Assembly: GCF_000949135.2 (NCBI RefSeq)
Contig: NZ_JTAN02000021.1
Coordinates: 1 to 64,000, forward strand
Direction: 5' to 3'
Length of the DNA: 64,000 nucleotides
From: Burkholderia sp. USMB20
GTDB taxonomy: Bacteria; Pseudomonadota; Gammaproteobacteria; Burkholderiales; Burkholderiaceae
Shown here: positions 18,229-27,034 of the stretch, piece by piece
Position numbering within the stretch: the stretch's first letter is position 1
How the letters are laid out: each line of letters opens with the position of its first letter
Position numbers and translations under genes: made by a program
The notes under the pieces: generated by a model
What the model saw: only the letters and a program-made list of their open reading frames with translations
The model's database searches: none
What the model was told of the DNA's origin: nothing

Positions 18229-19146
18229 TTACCCCGCGTTCGGCCTCTTGACCGTCAGTCGGCACACCGTTGCGAGCGCAAGCAGGTTCGGATCACGTTC
18301 GCGCCGATGCAGGAAGCTCAGGCCGATCGTCTGGCGGATCGTCGGTCCGGCGAGCGGCACTAGCGCGATCTTGTGCGAGAAGAGGTCGCGCACGCGGCCC
18401 GGCAGCAGCGAATGGCCGACACCGCCCGACACGAGGTTGATCAGCGAAAAGATGTCGCCCACGCGCATCACGACGTTCGCCGTGACGCCCGCGGCCCGGA
18501 ACGCTTTCGTGAAACCGTCTTGCGTCGCGAAACCTTCGCCGAGCGACACGAACGGCACGTCGCGGCAGGCGGCGAGATCGACCGCATTGCATTGCGCGTA
18601 CGGCGAATCGATTGGTGCGGCGAAGAACATTTCGTCCTCGAACAGCGCGATCGATTCGATTTCGGCGTCCGGTTCGGGCAGCGCCATCAGCGTCGCATCG
18701 ATCGCGCCTTGCCGAAGCTTGTCAAGCAGGTCGGCGTTCGAGCCGAGCACGAGCTCGGCCTGCAGCTCGGGCCGACGCTCCTTCAGCGCGATCACGACCT
18801 CGGGCACCGTACGGATCGTCAGCGAATAGAGCGAGCCGATTTTCAACTGCCCGGCGCCGTAGCCGGCCGCTTCGCGCGTCGAGCGTATGCCGTCCGTCAT
18901 CGTCTTCAGCACGTCGCCCGCGACCTCAGCGAGCACCTGCGCGGCGTCGGTCGGAATCAGGTTCCGTCCTTCGTGGCGAAACAGCGCGCAATGCATCCCT
19001 TCCTCGAGCGTGTGCAGCGCACGATGCACGCTGACCGTGCTGACGTTGAGCGCCTCGGCGGCTTTCGCGAGGCTGCCGGCTTCCATGAAGGCGAGAAGCA
19101 CCTCGAGCTTGCGGAAGGTGATCTCTTCGTTGATGCGATTGCGCAT
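18229..19146 (-). CDS. LysR-family regulator resembling malonate-utilisation regulators
   Basis: A 305-residue LysR protein. The N-terminal HTH (ITFRKLEVLLAFMEAGSLAKAAEALNVS region, residues about 8-35) and ALHTLEEGMHCALF are close to what I recall of MdcR-type proteins; a periplasmic-binding-like effector domain follows. No malonate decarboxylase genes are in the window, so I do not assign the symbol. The ATG at 19146 begins the HTH. It is divergent from an MHS-family transporter 293 bp away, the most likely target, and could govern uptake of an organic acid. Confidence 0.82.
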   Translation of the reverse strand: MRNRINEEITFRKLEVLLAFMEAGSLAKAAEALNVSTVSVHRALHTLEEGMHCALFRHEGRNLIPTDAAQVLAEVAGDVLKTMTDGIRSTREAAGYGAGQLKIGSLYSLTIRTVPEVVIALKERRPELQAELVLGSNADLLDKLRQGAIDATLMALPEPDAEIESIALFEDEMFFAAPIDSPYAQCNAVDLAACRDVPFVSLGEGFATQDGFTKAFRAAGVTANVVMRVGDIFSLINLVSGGVGHSLLPGRVRDLFSHKIALVPLAGPTIRQTIGLSFLHRRERDPNLLALATVCRLTVKRPNAG

Positions 19147-19439
19147 GGTCGGGGCGGCGGGAAGGGCGATCGACGATTCTGCCGCAGAACACCAGCAGCA
19201 ACAATGCGCGAATGTCCGGAATATCCGCATCGCGGCGGTACGCGATGACGACGTTTAATCTGCGGCTAAGTATCGACCGCTCCCGTTAATTGATGCGGGT
19301 TTTCGGCGTCCCTATGATCGGTTCATGCCGGTTGCGCTCGGGCGCGGGACGATCTTGCGTGTCCCGTCGCGCGCAGCGGTTCGCGATCGCCCGCCCGGGC
19401 GGCGGCCGGCACGGCCCCACGAGACTGCAGGAGACAAGC

Positions 19440-20756
19440 ATGCGCGACCTACGTCGGAACACGCGGCATCGGCAATTCGTTGCCGCCGTCGTCGGCAATA
19501 CCCTCGAGTGGTACGACTTCATCGTCTACGGATTCTTTTCCGGCATCATCGCGCGGCTGTTCTTTCCCGCCGAAAGCCAGTATGCGTCGCTGCTGATGTC
19601 GCTCGCGACGTTCGGCGTCGGCTTCTTCATGCGTCCGGTGGGCGGCATCCTGCTCGGGCTCTATGCGGACCGCAAGGGTCGCAAGGCCGCGATGCAGCTC
19701 ATCATCTTCCTGATGACGCTGTCGATCGCGCTGATCACGTTCGCGCCGTCGTACGCGACGATCGGCCCGGCGGCGCCGATCCTGATCGTCGTCGCGCGGC
19801 TGCTGCAGGGCTTCGCGACCGGCGGCGAGTACGCGAGCGCCACCGCGTTCCTGGTCGAGAGCGCGCCCGCGCACCGGCGCGGCCTGTACGGCTCGTGGCA
19901 ACTGATCGGCCAGTGCCTCGCCGTGTTCTCGGGCGCGGCGATGGGCGCGTGGGCCACGCAGTCGCTGTCGGATGCGGCGCTGCACAGCTGGGGCTGGCGC
20001 GTGCCGTTCGCGCTCGGGCTGCTGATCGGGCCGGTTGGCTTGTGGATCCGCCGTCACATGGAGGAGACCGAAGCGTTCCTTGATGCGAGCAAGTCGACGG
20101 TCGAGCCGCCGGCGAGCGTGTCGCGCGTGCTGCGCGACAACCTGCGCGGCGTGCTGGTGTCGATGGGGCAGACGATCACCGGCACGGCGGTGTTCTACGT
20201 GATGCTCGTCAACATGCCGACGTTCGTGCACAAGACCTTCGGGCTGCCCCTCGACCAGGTCTTCAAGGTGCAGATGGTGGCGGTCGCGCTGCTGACGGTG
20301 ACGATTCCGGTCGCGGCGATCGTGTCCGACCGCATCGGCCGGCGGCCCGTGCTGATCGCCGGCACGCTGTCGCTGCTGACGCTCACGTATCCGCTGTTCT
20401 CGTGGCTGGCCGCCGCGCCGGGCGTCGGGCGCCTGCTCGTGATGCAACTCGTGATCTGCACGATCATCGGCATCTGCTACGGTCCCGCGCCGACCACGCT
20501 CGCCGAGCAGTTCGCGACGCGATCGAGATCGACCGGCGTCGCGCTCGCGTACAACGTTGCCGTGATGGTGTTCGGCGGTTTCGCACCGTTCATCGTCACA
20601 TGGCTGACGCGTGCGAGCGGGTCGCCCGTCGCGCCCGCGTGGTACGTGCTGTTCGCCGCGTCGTTCGGGCTGGCCGCAAGCGTGTTCATGCACGACGGCG
20701 CGCCGTGCGTGCTCGCGCGCCGGCAGTTCTCGGGCGAGCCGCTGAGCGCCAAATAG
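19440..20756 (+). CDS. MHS-family MFS transporter (organic acid:proton symporter-like)
   Basis: A 438-residue, 12-TM transporter of the metabolite:H+ symporter branch. Signatures are VVGNTLEWYDFIVYGFFS in TM1, FFMRPVGGILLGLYADRKGRK in the TM2-3 loop, and RLLQGFATGGEYASAT in TM4. These are typical of citrate, ketoglutarate, proline and shikimate carriers. The ATG at 19440 follows CAGGAGAC. It faces the divergent LysR gene, which probably responds to its substrate. The substrate is unassigned. Confidence 0.87.
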   Translation: MRDLRRNTRHRQFVAAVVGNTLEWYDFIVYGFFSGIIARLFFPAESQYASLLMSLATFGVGFFMRPVGGILLGLYADRKGRKAAMQLIIFLMTLSIALITFAPSYATIGPAAPILIVVARLLQGFATGGEYASATAFLVESAPAHRRGLYGSWQLIGQCLAVFSGAAMGAWATQSLSDAALHSWGWRVPFALGLLIGPVGLWIRRHMEETEAFLDASKSTVEPPASVSRVLRDNLRGVLVSMGQTITGTAVFYVMLVNMPTFVHKTFGLPLDQVFKVQMVAVALLTVTIPVAAIVSDRIGRRPVLIAGTLSLLTLTYPLFSWLAAAPGVGRLLVMQLVICTIIGICYGPAPTTLAEQFATRSRSTGVALAYNVAVMVFGGFAPFIVTWLTRASGSPVAPAWYVLFAASFGLAASVFMHDGAPCVLARRQFSGEPLSAK

Positions 20757-20906
20757 TCGTTCGCCGTTCGGGTCGAGCAGCCATCGGCCCGGGCGGCATG
20801 CGACGTATCGGCGCCGCCGATGGTTAGCATCGCGGACAGCGGCCTACCGGGGCCGCCGCCCGCTCGTTACGCTTGCGCGATCATCCACTCTGTCCGGAAG
20901 GTCGCC

Positions 20907-22157
20907 ATGTCCCGGCTCGACTACACGCTGCTCGGCCCCTGCCTGCTCGCCATCGCGATCGACGCGATGGGGTTCGGGCTCGTCTACCCGATGATGTCCG
21001 CGATCTTCAGCGATCCGCACGCGGGCATCCTGCCGGCCGACGCCGGCGAACACGCGCGCAACTTCTACCTCGGTGTCGGCTACGGGATCTATCCGCTCTG
21101 CATGTTCTTCGGCTCGTCGCTGATGGGCGAGTTGTCGGACCGTTACGGCCGCCGCCGGATCCTGCTGCTGTGCGTGCTCGGCCTTGCGGCCGGCTACGCG
21201 CTGATGGCCGCCGGCGCGTGGCACGGGAGCGTCGCGCTGCTGCTGGCCGGGCGCGGGCTCACCGGTTTGATGGCCGGCTGCCAGGGCATCGCGCAGGCGG
21301 CCATCACCGACCTGAGCACGCCCGGGAACAAGGCGTACAACATGAGCATCATGTCGCTCGCGTTCAGCGCCGGCGTGATCGTCGGCCCCGTGCTCGGCGG
21401 CGTCACGTCCGACCGGACGATCTCGCCGCTGTTCGACTACGGCACGCCGTTCGTGCTCGTCGCCGCGCTGTCGCTCGTGTGCGCGTTCTGGACCTGGGCG
21501 TCGTATCGCGACACGGCCGCGCCGCGCGGCGACACGCGCATCGATCCGCTGCTGCCGCTGCGGATCATCGGGGAAGCCGCACGTCAGCGCAACGTCGCGT
21601 TCCTGTCGGTGGTGTTCTTCCTGATGCAGGTCGGCTACGGACTCTACCTGCAGACCATCATGCTGCTGCTGCAGGCGAAGTTCGGCTATACGAGCGCGCG
21701 GCTCGGGCTGTTCAGCGGCGTGATCGGCATCTGCTTCGTGTTCGGCCTGCTGTTCGTCGTGCGGCTGATGCTGCGCGTGTGGCGTGTGGTCGACATCGCG
21801 AAGACGGGCCTGCTCGTCGCGGGCCTCGGCCAGATCGCGTCGGCACTGTTCCCGCACGAGCCGGTGCTGTGGGTGCTCGCGATGGTGGTCGGCTGTTTCG
21901 ACATGGTCGCCTACACGACCATGTATACGGCGTTTTCCGATGCGGTTAGCGAGGACCGGCAGGGCTGGGCGCTCGGCGTCGCGGGCTCGGTGATGGCCGT
22001 CGCATGGGTCGTGACGGGCGCGCTGACGAACCTGTTGCCGGTATTCGGCGAGATCGGGCTGCTGCAGATCGGCGGCGCGGGCTTCCTGCTCAGCTTCGTG
22101 ATGATGGTGAGCTATGGGCGCAAGCAGGCCGGCGGGCGCGCGACCGCGCTGTCGTAG
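20907..22157 (+). CDS. MFS transporter (TetA/DHA1-like)
   Basis: A 416-residue, 12-TM major facilitator with IAIDAMGFGLVYPMM in TM1, GELSDRYGRRRILLL (the motif A loop) after TM2, and GLMAGCQGIAQAAITDLS in TM4. It resembles DHA1 drug:H+ antiporters, and export is more likely than uptake. The ATG at 20907 follows GGAAGG. It lies 150 bp downstream of the MHS gene on the same strand and could be cotranscribed, though no functional link is clear. Confidence 0.83.
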   Translation: MSRLDYTLLGPCLLAIAIDAMGFGLVYPMMSAIFSDPHAGILPADAGEHARNFYLGVGYGIYPLCMFFGSSLMGELSDRYGRRRILLLCVLGLAAGYALMAAGAWHGSVALLLAGRGLTGLMAGCQGIAQAAITDLSTPGNKAYNMSIMSLAFSAGVIVGPVLGGVTSDRTISPLFDYGTPFVLVAALSLVCAFWTWASYRDTAAPRGDTRIDPLLPLRIIGEAARQRNVAFLSVVFFLMQVGYGLYLQTIMLLLQAKFGYTSARLGLFSGVIGICFVFGLLFVVRLMLRVWRVVDIAKTGLLVAGLGQIASALFPHEPVLWVLAMVVGCFDMVAYTTMYTAFSDAVSEDRQGWALGVAGSVMAVAWVVTGALTNLLPVFGEIGLLQIGGAGFLLSFVMMVSYGRKQAGGRATALS

Positions 22158-22421
22158 ACGGTTGCGCGCAGGTTGGCCCGATCCTGTCGGACGTTGCCCC
22201 GCGGGTCGCTGTCGCGCGTGAGCGCGCGGCCCGACACCAGTGCCTCGCGGTCACGGCGGGTCAGCCCGCGGCGGCAATCTGGCGCGGGGCCGCGTGCGGC
22301 GACGTGTTGACGACCGGGCAGGTGCTCGCGCTCGATGTCGCACGACGCATGCGCGGCCGGTGCGCTGGCCGCGTTCAAGGTGCGAAGCGGTCGGCCGCGC
22401 ATCGGCGCGCGGCCCACCCGG

Positions 22422-22898
22422 TCAGAACATCGTGTTCCCGTTCGCGGCTTTTTCGGGCACCGGCTGGATCACGTCCCAGTGCTCGACGATCTTGCCATCC
22501 TTCACGCGGAAGATGTCGACCACCGCTTCGCCGCGATCGCCCGGGCGCTCGGTCGCATGCACGTGCAGATAGACGAGGTCGCCGTCGGTCGCGCTGCGGA
22601 CGATTTGTGCGCGTGATTCGGGGTTCTTCTGGAACGCGCCGACGAAGTACGACACGAACGGCTTCTTGCCGTCGGGCACGTGCGGGTTGTGCTGCTTGTA
22701 GTCGTCGGCGACGACGGCGGCAGCCTCGAGCGCTTCGTGCTTGTTGAAGAAGCGGTCGTAGAACGTCAGCACGAGCTGGCGGTTGGCTTCCTCGGCGGCC
22801 AGGTCGCGCGCGGCCGGGTCGGCGGCCGGCGCGGCGGTCGATGCGGCGAGCAGGACGAACGCGGCAACGGTACGAACGGGCGAGCGGAGCGATGACAT
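22422..22898 (-). CDS. Exported NTF2-like (SnoaL-type) protein
   Basis: A 158-residue protein with a signal peptide (VAAFVLLAASTAAPAAD) and an NTF2/SnoaL-like fold: LVLTFYDRFFNKHE, DDYKQHNPHVPDGK and a C-terminal IVEHWDVIQPVPEK, the usual SnoaL-type ending. Family members are cyclases, isomerases or ligand binders; no reaction can be assigned. It is divergent from an HxlR regulator across a large inverted repeat and has its own predicted promoter, so it is probably that regulator's target. Confidence 0.85.
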   Translation of the reverse strand: MSSLRSPVRTVAAFVLLAASTAAPAADPAARDLAAEEANRQLVLTFYDRFFNKHEALEAAAVVADDYKQHNPHVPDGKKPFVSYFVGAFQKNPESRAQIVRSATDGDLVYLHVHATERPGDRGEAVVDIFRVKDGKIVEHWDVIQPVPEKAANGNTMF

Positions 22899-23060
22899 GC
22901 GGCAGGTTCCTTGTCTGGAGATGCGTGGACGGACGCGCGGTGCGTGGTGTGCGACTGCGGATGACGCCGATCGTCGTCATCGGCGGCGACGGGGTGCCGG
23001 TGGTGCGCGTGCGCATGCTTCGTAGAACTGGCAAGTCCGCTGGGCCATCGAGTCGATCGA

Positions 23061-23089
23061 ATGGTACAGTTGCCGCGAACCCGTCACAA
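23061..23089 (-). promoter_or_regulatory. Predicted promoter of the NTF2-like gene
   Basis: On the minus strand, -35 TTGTGA (23084-23089), a 17-bp spacer, and -10 TACCAT (23061-23066). The HxlR-associated inverted repeat begins 3 bp upstream of the -35. The transcript would have a long leader of about 155 nt, in which I see no motif. Confidence 0.5.
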
Positions 23090-23092
23090 GAA

Positions 23093-23127
23093 GTCACCGC
23101 GGTGTGAACAGGTCACACCGCGGTGAC
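23093..23127. promoter_or_regulatory. Large perfect inverted repeat, candidate HxlR operator
   Basis: Arms GTCACCGCGGTGTGA (23093-23107) and TCACACCGCGGTGAC (23113-23127) match perfectly over 15 bp around a 5-nt centre. Each arm also contains the 10-bp palindrome CACCGCGGTG, so the site could seat two dimers. It lies between divergent promoters, 30 bp before the hxlR-type start. The alternative GTG start at 23104 lies inside this repeat and is therefore unlikely. Confidence 0.7.
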
Positions 23128-23157
23128 CGTGCATTGCCCGTGAAAGAGAATCCCGTC

Positions 23158-23526
23158 ATGTCGTTTCCGTCCGCCGACGAATCCGTCGAATTCGATCAGC
23201 CGTGCCCGATCCGCGATGTGCTCGACCGCATCGGCGACCAGTGGAGCCTGCTCGTGCTCGAGGCGCTGTCCGGCGGCACGATGCGTTTCAACGAACTCGC
23301 CCGTGCGATCGGCGACGTGTCGAAGCAGATGCTGTCGCGCACGCTCAAGCGGCTCGAGCAGGACGGCTTCGTCAGCCGCACGCTGTATGCCGAGGTGCCG
23401 CCGCGCGTCGAATATGCGCTGACGGACCTCGGGCGTTCGTTCCTGACGCCGATGCACGCGCTGATCCGCTGGGCAGACGAACATCATCGTGCGATTTGCG
23501 CGGCCCGTCGCCGCGCGCGCGAGTAG
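23158..23526 (+). CDS. HxlR-family transcriptional regulator
   Basis: A 122-residue winged-helix regulator with the family hallmarks CPIRDVLDRIGDQWSLLVLEALSGG, RFNELARAIGDVSKQMLSRTLKRLEQDG and VEYALTDLGRSF. The single cysteine C19 sits where redox- or aldehyde-sensing HxlR proteins (YodB, HypR) carry their reactive cysteine, so electrophile sensing is possible but unproven. The ATG at 23158 has a purine-rich AAAGAGA site. The upstream inverted repeat is probably its operator, governing both itself and the divergent NTF2-like gene. Confidence 0.88.
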   Translation: MSFPSADESVEFDQPCPIRDVLDRIGDQWSLLVLEALSGGTMRFNELARAIGDVSKQMLSRTLKRLEQDGFVSRTLYAEVPPRVEYALTDLGRSFLTPMHALIRWADEHHRAICAARRRARE

Positions 23527-23842
23527 GAAAGCAGCGGGCGTTGAGCGGAGTGCGTCGTGCGGTCGCGTGACGGCCGGCGACGGGATGCGTGCGTTGCGGC
23601 AGCGGCAAGTGATTTCGTTATCCGAACGTTTCGGGGGCGTTGCTTTCGCATGCGCTGTCGCGAAGGGCGCAACGCACGCGTGGCGATCGGCGTTTGAGGG
23701 GTGCCGACGACCGTCGTGACCCGGGCGAGCGCGATCGGCATCCGCCCGTTCGGTCAGCTCGTAGGCAGGACAGGGCGGCGTGTCGATCGGCAAGGGCGCG
23801 GAAGCGGCGGCTTCGCGCCGAGCCACGGCCGCCGCGGAAGAC
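23527..23842. other. Intergenic region, nothing recognised
   Basis: This 316-bp gap lies between convergent HxlR and YXWGXW-type genes. I see no credible gene, RNA or strong terminator. Open frames in it are arginine-rich products of the high G+C content. Confidence 0.5.
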
Positions 23843-24217
23843 TTAACGCCAGGCGCCGTCGACGTAGACCCACACTTGACCCTGGCGCCGCCAGTATCCA
23901 GGTACCCATCTGCGCCCGGGGCGGCGGGCGACCCAGCGTCCGTGCACCCATATATAGTGGCCGCGCTGCCAGCGCCAGTAGCCGTCGGTCCAGACATAGC
24001 CGTGCGGCCGTGGAGGCGGCGGCCGGCGATCATGCCGCGGTGCAGGCGGTGCGAAGCCCGGGCGATCTGAATAAGGCGGCCTGCCGGGGCCCGGAGGCGG
24101 TCCGGGCGGCCGGTACCCGGGCGGGGCGGGCTGGGCGGAGACGGTACGCAGCCAGCCGCCGGTGGCGGCAAAGGCGGCGGTCAGTCCGACGGCGCGCAGC
24201 AACGAGCGTCGATCCAT
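23843..24217 (-). CDS. Exported proline/tryptophan-rich protein with YXWGXW-like repeats
   Basis: A 124-residue protein with a signal peptide starting MDRRSLLRAVGLTAAF. A proline/arginine-rich linker (about 30-72) follows, then repeats of aromatic and basic residues (YVWTDGYWRWQRGHYIWVHG, WVPGYWRRQGQVWVYVDGAW). These correspond to the short YXWGXW-type repeats of small envelope proteins common in beta-proteobacteria. Function is unknown; cell-envelope location is inferred. It stands alone, divergent from the porin leader region. Confidence 0.75.
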   Translation of the reverse strand: MDRRSLLRAVGLTAAFAATGGWLRTVSAQPAPPGYRPPGPPPGPGRPPYSDRPGFAPPAPRHDRRPPPPRPHGYVWTDGYWRWQRGHYIWVHGRWVARRPGRRWVPGYWRRQGQVWVYVDGAWR

Positions 24218-24828
24218 GCGGGTCCTCTATATATGTAGTCGAAGCCGCCTTACATTAGCCCGCCGGTCCCGGAGCCGGGTTACGCGGGTCGTTAAGGCTG
24301 TTACCGCATGTCACGACGACCCGGCGGCTGCCGGGGCGCCGCCGTCGATCTCCCCGTTGCAGTTGGCGCCGACGGCCAATGGGGGCGGCTACGGCCGCGC
24401 GGCCGAATGTTTACCGTTCAGTCGCTGCGTTTTAGGCGGCCAGACCCAACATTTGAGATTGTTTTGGGTAAAAATTACCGTTTTCGTGTGGTTCCATCGA
24501 TTCCGTTTGTTGTTTCTATGCAACCGTCAAGACGATGACACGAAAGAATGGTGGGATGAAAGCCTCCAAAAAACATCCGTCAATAGGTCAAAAAAAGACG
24601 TTAAAACAAATACTTATAACGCGTCCCCACTTTCATTATTTCTAGTTCTGGAAAAGCTTATTTCTTTATTTGCAGATCGCGCCCCTAGGGTACACCCCTA
24701 AACTCACGGTTCCCAAACGGGCAACTATCCGGGCGCGGCCAGAAGGACCGATGGCGCTCCCGGGCGGTTGCAGACCGTTTATGAACAAGGTCGCGAGACC
24801 TGCCTCTTTTTAGAAGGGAGCTCCACGA
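24218..24828 (+). promoter_or_regulatory. AT-rich leader/regulatory region of the major porin
   Basis: A 611-bp non-coding region. From about 24,410 to 24,690 base composition falls sharply from the surrounding high G+C, with A- and T-tracts such as CAAAAAAAGACG and TTATTTCTTTATTTG. Candidate -10 hexamers include TATAAC near 24,616, but I cannot pick one promoter confidently. Curved AT-rich DNA upstream of a heavily expressed porin fits UP-element activity or binding by a nucleoid protein; both are inference. Confidence 0.5.
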
Positions 24829-25935
24829 ATGAACAAGACTCTGATCGTTGCAGCAGCTGCAGCATCGTTCGCTACCGTCGCTCACGCGCAAAGCAGCGTC
24901 ACGCTGTACGGCGTGCTGGACGCAGGCATCACCTACCAAAGCAACGTCCAGAACGCAGCCGGCCAAGGCAAGTCGCTGTGGTCGATGGGTTCGGGCATTG
25001 ACCAGAGCCGCTTCGGCCTGCGTGGTTCGGAAGACCTCGGTGGCGGCCTGAAGGCAATCTTCACGTTGGAAAGCGGCTTCAACATCGGCAACGGCAAGTT
25101 CGCGAACAACAACGGCATGTTCAACCGCCAGGCTTTCGTCGGCCTGTCGAGCCAGTACGGCACGGTTACGCTGGGTAAGCAGTACGACTCCGTCCAGGAC
25201 TACCTGGCACCGCTGACCGCAACGGGCTCGTGGGGCGGTACGTACTTCGCTCACCCGTTCAACAACGACAACCTGAGCACGAACGGCGGCTACTCGGCTA
25301 ACAACACGATCAAGTTCGCAAGCGCGAACTACGCTGGCCTGCAATTCGGCGGCACGTACTCGTTCTCGAACAGCACGAACTTCGGCAACAACCGTGCTTA
25401 CAGCGGCGGCGTGTCGTACCAGTACCAAGGCCTGAAGCTGGGTGCAGCTTACTCGCAAGCGAACAACCCGAACAACAACGGCACGGGCGCAGTTGACTCG
25501 TCGTCGGCTCTGTTCAACGGCCAAGGCCGCCTGCGCACGTACGGCGCGGCTGCTGCATACGCATTCGGCCCGGCGCAAGTTGGCGCAGCATGGACGCAAT
25601 CGCGTGTCGACAACCAAGCTAACGGCGCGGCTACGTTCCACGCTGACAACTACGAAGTCAACGCGAAGTACAACCTGACGCCGGCTCTGGGCCTGGGCGC
25701 AGCGTACACGTACACGAACGCGAAGGTTGCTGGCGAAAGCACGCACTGGAACCAGTTCGGCCTGCAAGCTGACTACTCGCTGTCGAAGCGCACCGACGTC
25801 TACGCACAAGCTGTGTACCAGCGCGCTGCGAAGAACGGCGTTGGCGCATCGATCTACAACGGCGACGTCAACACGCTGCCGAGCTCGTCGATCAACCAAA
25901 CCGCAGCAACGGTTGGTCTGCGTCACCGCTTCTAA
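24829..25935 (+). CDS. Major general porin (Gram-negative porin family, Omp38/OpcP-like)
   Basis: A 368-residue 16-strand trimeric porin. The signal peptide is MNKTLIVAAAAASFATVAHA; the mature protein begins QSSVTLYGVLDAGI, includes SRFGLRGSEDLGGGLKAIFTLE and ends in the outer-membrane terminal TVGLRHRF (final Phe). Codon use is unlike its neighbours: GCT, GCA, CGT and CAA are much more common, as in very highly expressed genes. It sits behind a long AT-rich leader and ahead of a strong terminator. It probably allows general diffusion of small hydrophilic solutes. Confidence 0.93.
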   Translation: MNKTLIVAAAAASFATVAHAQSSVTLYGVLDAGITYQSNVQNAAGQGKSLWSMGSGIDQSRFGLRGSEDLGGGLKAIFTLESGFNIGNGKFANNNGMFNRQAFVGLSSQYGTVTLGKQYDSVQDYLAPLTATGSWGGTYFAHPFNNDNLSTNGGYSANNTIKFASANYAGLQFGGTYSFSNSTNFGNNRAYSGGVSYQYQGLKLGAAYSQANNPNNNGTGAVDSSSALFNGQGRLRTYGAAAAYAFGPAQVGAAWTQSRVDNQANGAATFHADNYEVNAKYNLTPALGLGAAYTYTNAKVAGESTHWNQFGLQADYSLSKRTDVYAQAVYQRAAKNGVGASIYNGDVNTLPSSSINQTAATVGLRHRF

Positions 25936-25970
25936 GCGTGACGGCTGGGTAACCAGCTTCGCAGTATCGA

Positions 25971-25998
25971 AAAAGGCGCCTTCGGGCGCCTTTTTTTT
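25971..25998 (+). terminator. Rho-independent terminator of the porin gene
   Basis: An A-run, then GGCGCC-TTCG-GGCGCC (a stable UUCG tetraloop hairpin, 25975-25990), then eight Ts (25991-25998), 36 bp after the porin stop. Confidence 0.92.
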
Positions 25999-26052
25999 CG
26001 CCCGCCGCATCGGCGATGCGGGCTGCGATGACGCTGCGTATCGTCCGGCCGC

Positions 26053-26083
26053 AAAAAAAGCGAAGCGCTGAGCCTCGCTTTTT
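26053..26083 (-). terminator. Terminator downstream of rnk (possibly bidirectional)
   Basis: AAAAAGCGA (26055-26063) pairs with TCGCTTTTT (26075-26083), with further pairing possible in the loop. On the minus strand the stem is followed by seven Ts, placing it 39 bp after the rnk stop. The plus-strand T-run is shorter, so it may also back up porin termination. Confidence 0.75.
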
Positions 26084-26121
26084 GCTTGGTGTGCCGACGT
26101 GTGCGCTGCCGGCCGGCAGCA

Positions 26122-26520
26122 TCAGCGCGTGTATTCGCCGTTGGCTTCCGGCTGGAACACGATCGCGGCGACCTTCATCAGCCTTTCGGCGCCGCTCGGC
26201 TGCAGCACTTTCACCAGCTGACCGCGTTGCGTGCCGAGCAGCGCCATGCCGACCGGCGAGAACACGTTCAGGCGGCCGAGCTCGAGATTGGCGGCGTCCG
26301 GATAAACAATCGTCCAGGTGGCCTGCTCCTGGGTCGCTTCGTCGAGCAGCGTGATCTGCGAATTCATCGTGACGACGTTTGCCTTGATGGCGTCCGGTTG
26401 CACGATGTCTGCGCGCTCGAGCAGCGTGTCGAGCATCGTCTGGAAGCGCGGGTTGTGTTCGGCGTGCTTCTCGAGGCGAGCAACGTCGAGTTCGGTCAAC
26501 TGGTAAAGGCGTTGTTTCAT
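26122..26520 (-). CDS. rnk: Rnk-type regulator of nucleoside diphosphate kinase (GreA/B C-terminal fold)
   Basis: A 132-residue protein with an N-terminal helical segment (LTELDVARLEKHAE) and a GreA/GreB-like FKBP-fold C-terminal domain: SQITLLDEATQEQATWTIVYPD, LNVFSPVGMALLGTQRGQLV. In other bacteria Rnk binds RNA polymerase in competition with Gre factors and affects NTP pools. It lacks the Gre coiled coil that carries catalytic acidic residues, as expected for Rnk. The ATG at 26520 matches family starts (MKQRLYQLT). Confidence 0.85.
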   Translation of the reverse strand: MKQRLYQLTELDVARLEKHAEHNPRFQTMLDTLLERADIVQPDAIKANVVTMNSQITLLDEATQEQATWTIVYPDAANLELGRLNVFSPVGMALLGTQRGQLVKVLQPSGAERLMKVAAIVFQPEANGEYTR

Positions 26521-27034
26521 GGCAGTTCTCCAAATGATCGGCATGGGGCAGGCGGGGCGTGCCTATGGGGATCGCCCGGAGCCTGTCTGACCTGGCTCCG
26601 GGAAGGAGACCGAGCCGTCAGATCAGGCGCCGGGCAGGCGCGAGCGGCGCCTGGGCCGTGCGTCGAGCGAGGGGATGCGCCGGCTGGCCGGCGCGCACGC
26701 GCACGCCGACCAGGCCGGGCGGCGAAACCGAAGCGAGCGTGGGCGCGTGCATGGTGAATGGGGTATCGAGAGGTGAATAAAACCTTACGATTCTACAACA
26801 CAACCTTCCCGATCGGTGATTTGGCTGTCGGCCTTTCGTCAGGCATTGTTGTGAAAATGATTTAAGTAATAGCGATCGCACACGGTGACAGCGGTCGATT
26901 TTTTCCGAAAATGCAACGCTGTATGTTCAAACCAAGGGTTTCCCCTTGGTATCGCCAGCACTACACTTGATCCATCGCTTCAGACAGTCCCGCCGGGAGC
27001 GACGTCAAAAGAGAACATATTTCGGAGGTCCATC
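26521..27034. other. Intergenic region between divergent rnk and DUF4148 genes
   Basis: A 514-bp region with no supported gene. About 26,780-26,950 is comparatively AT-rich and probably holds the promoters of the two divergent genes. I do not see a clear consensus pair. Confidence 0.45.

Noticed and set aside
18229-19146. Naming the LysR gene mdcR
   Set aside because: It resembles malonate regulators, but no mdc genes occur in the window and the divergent neighbour is an MHS transporter.
23104-23157. GTG start for the HxlR regulator at 23104
   Set aside because: It lies inside the large inverted repeat; the ATG at 23158 has a purine-rich site and matches family starts.
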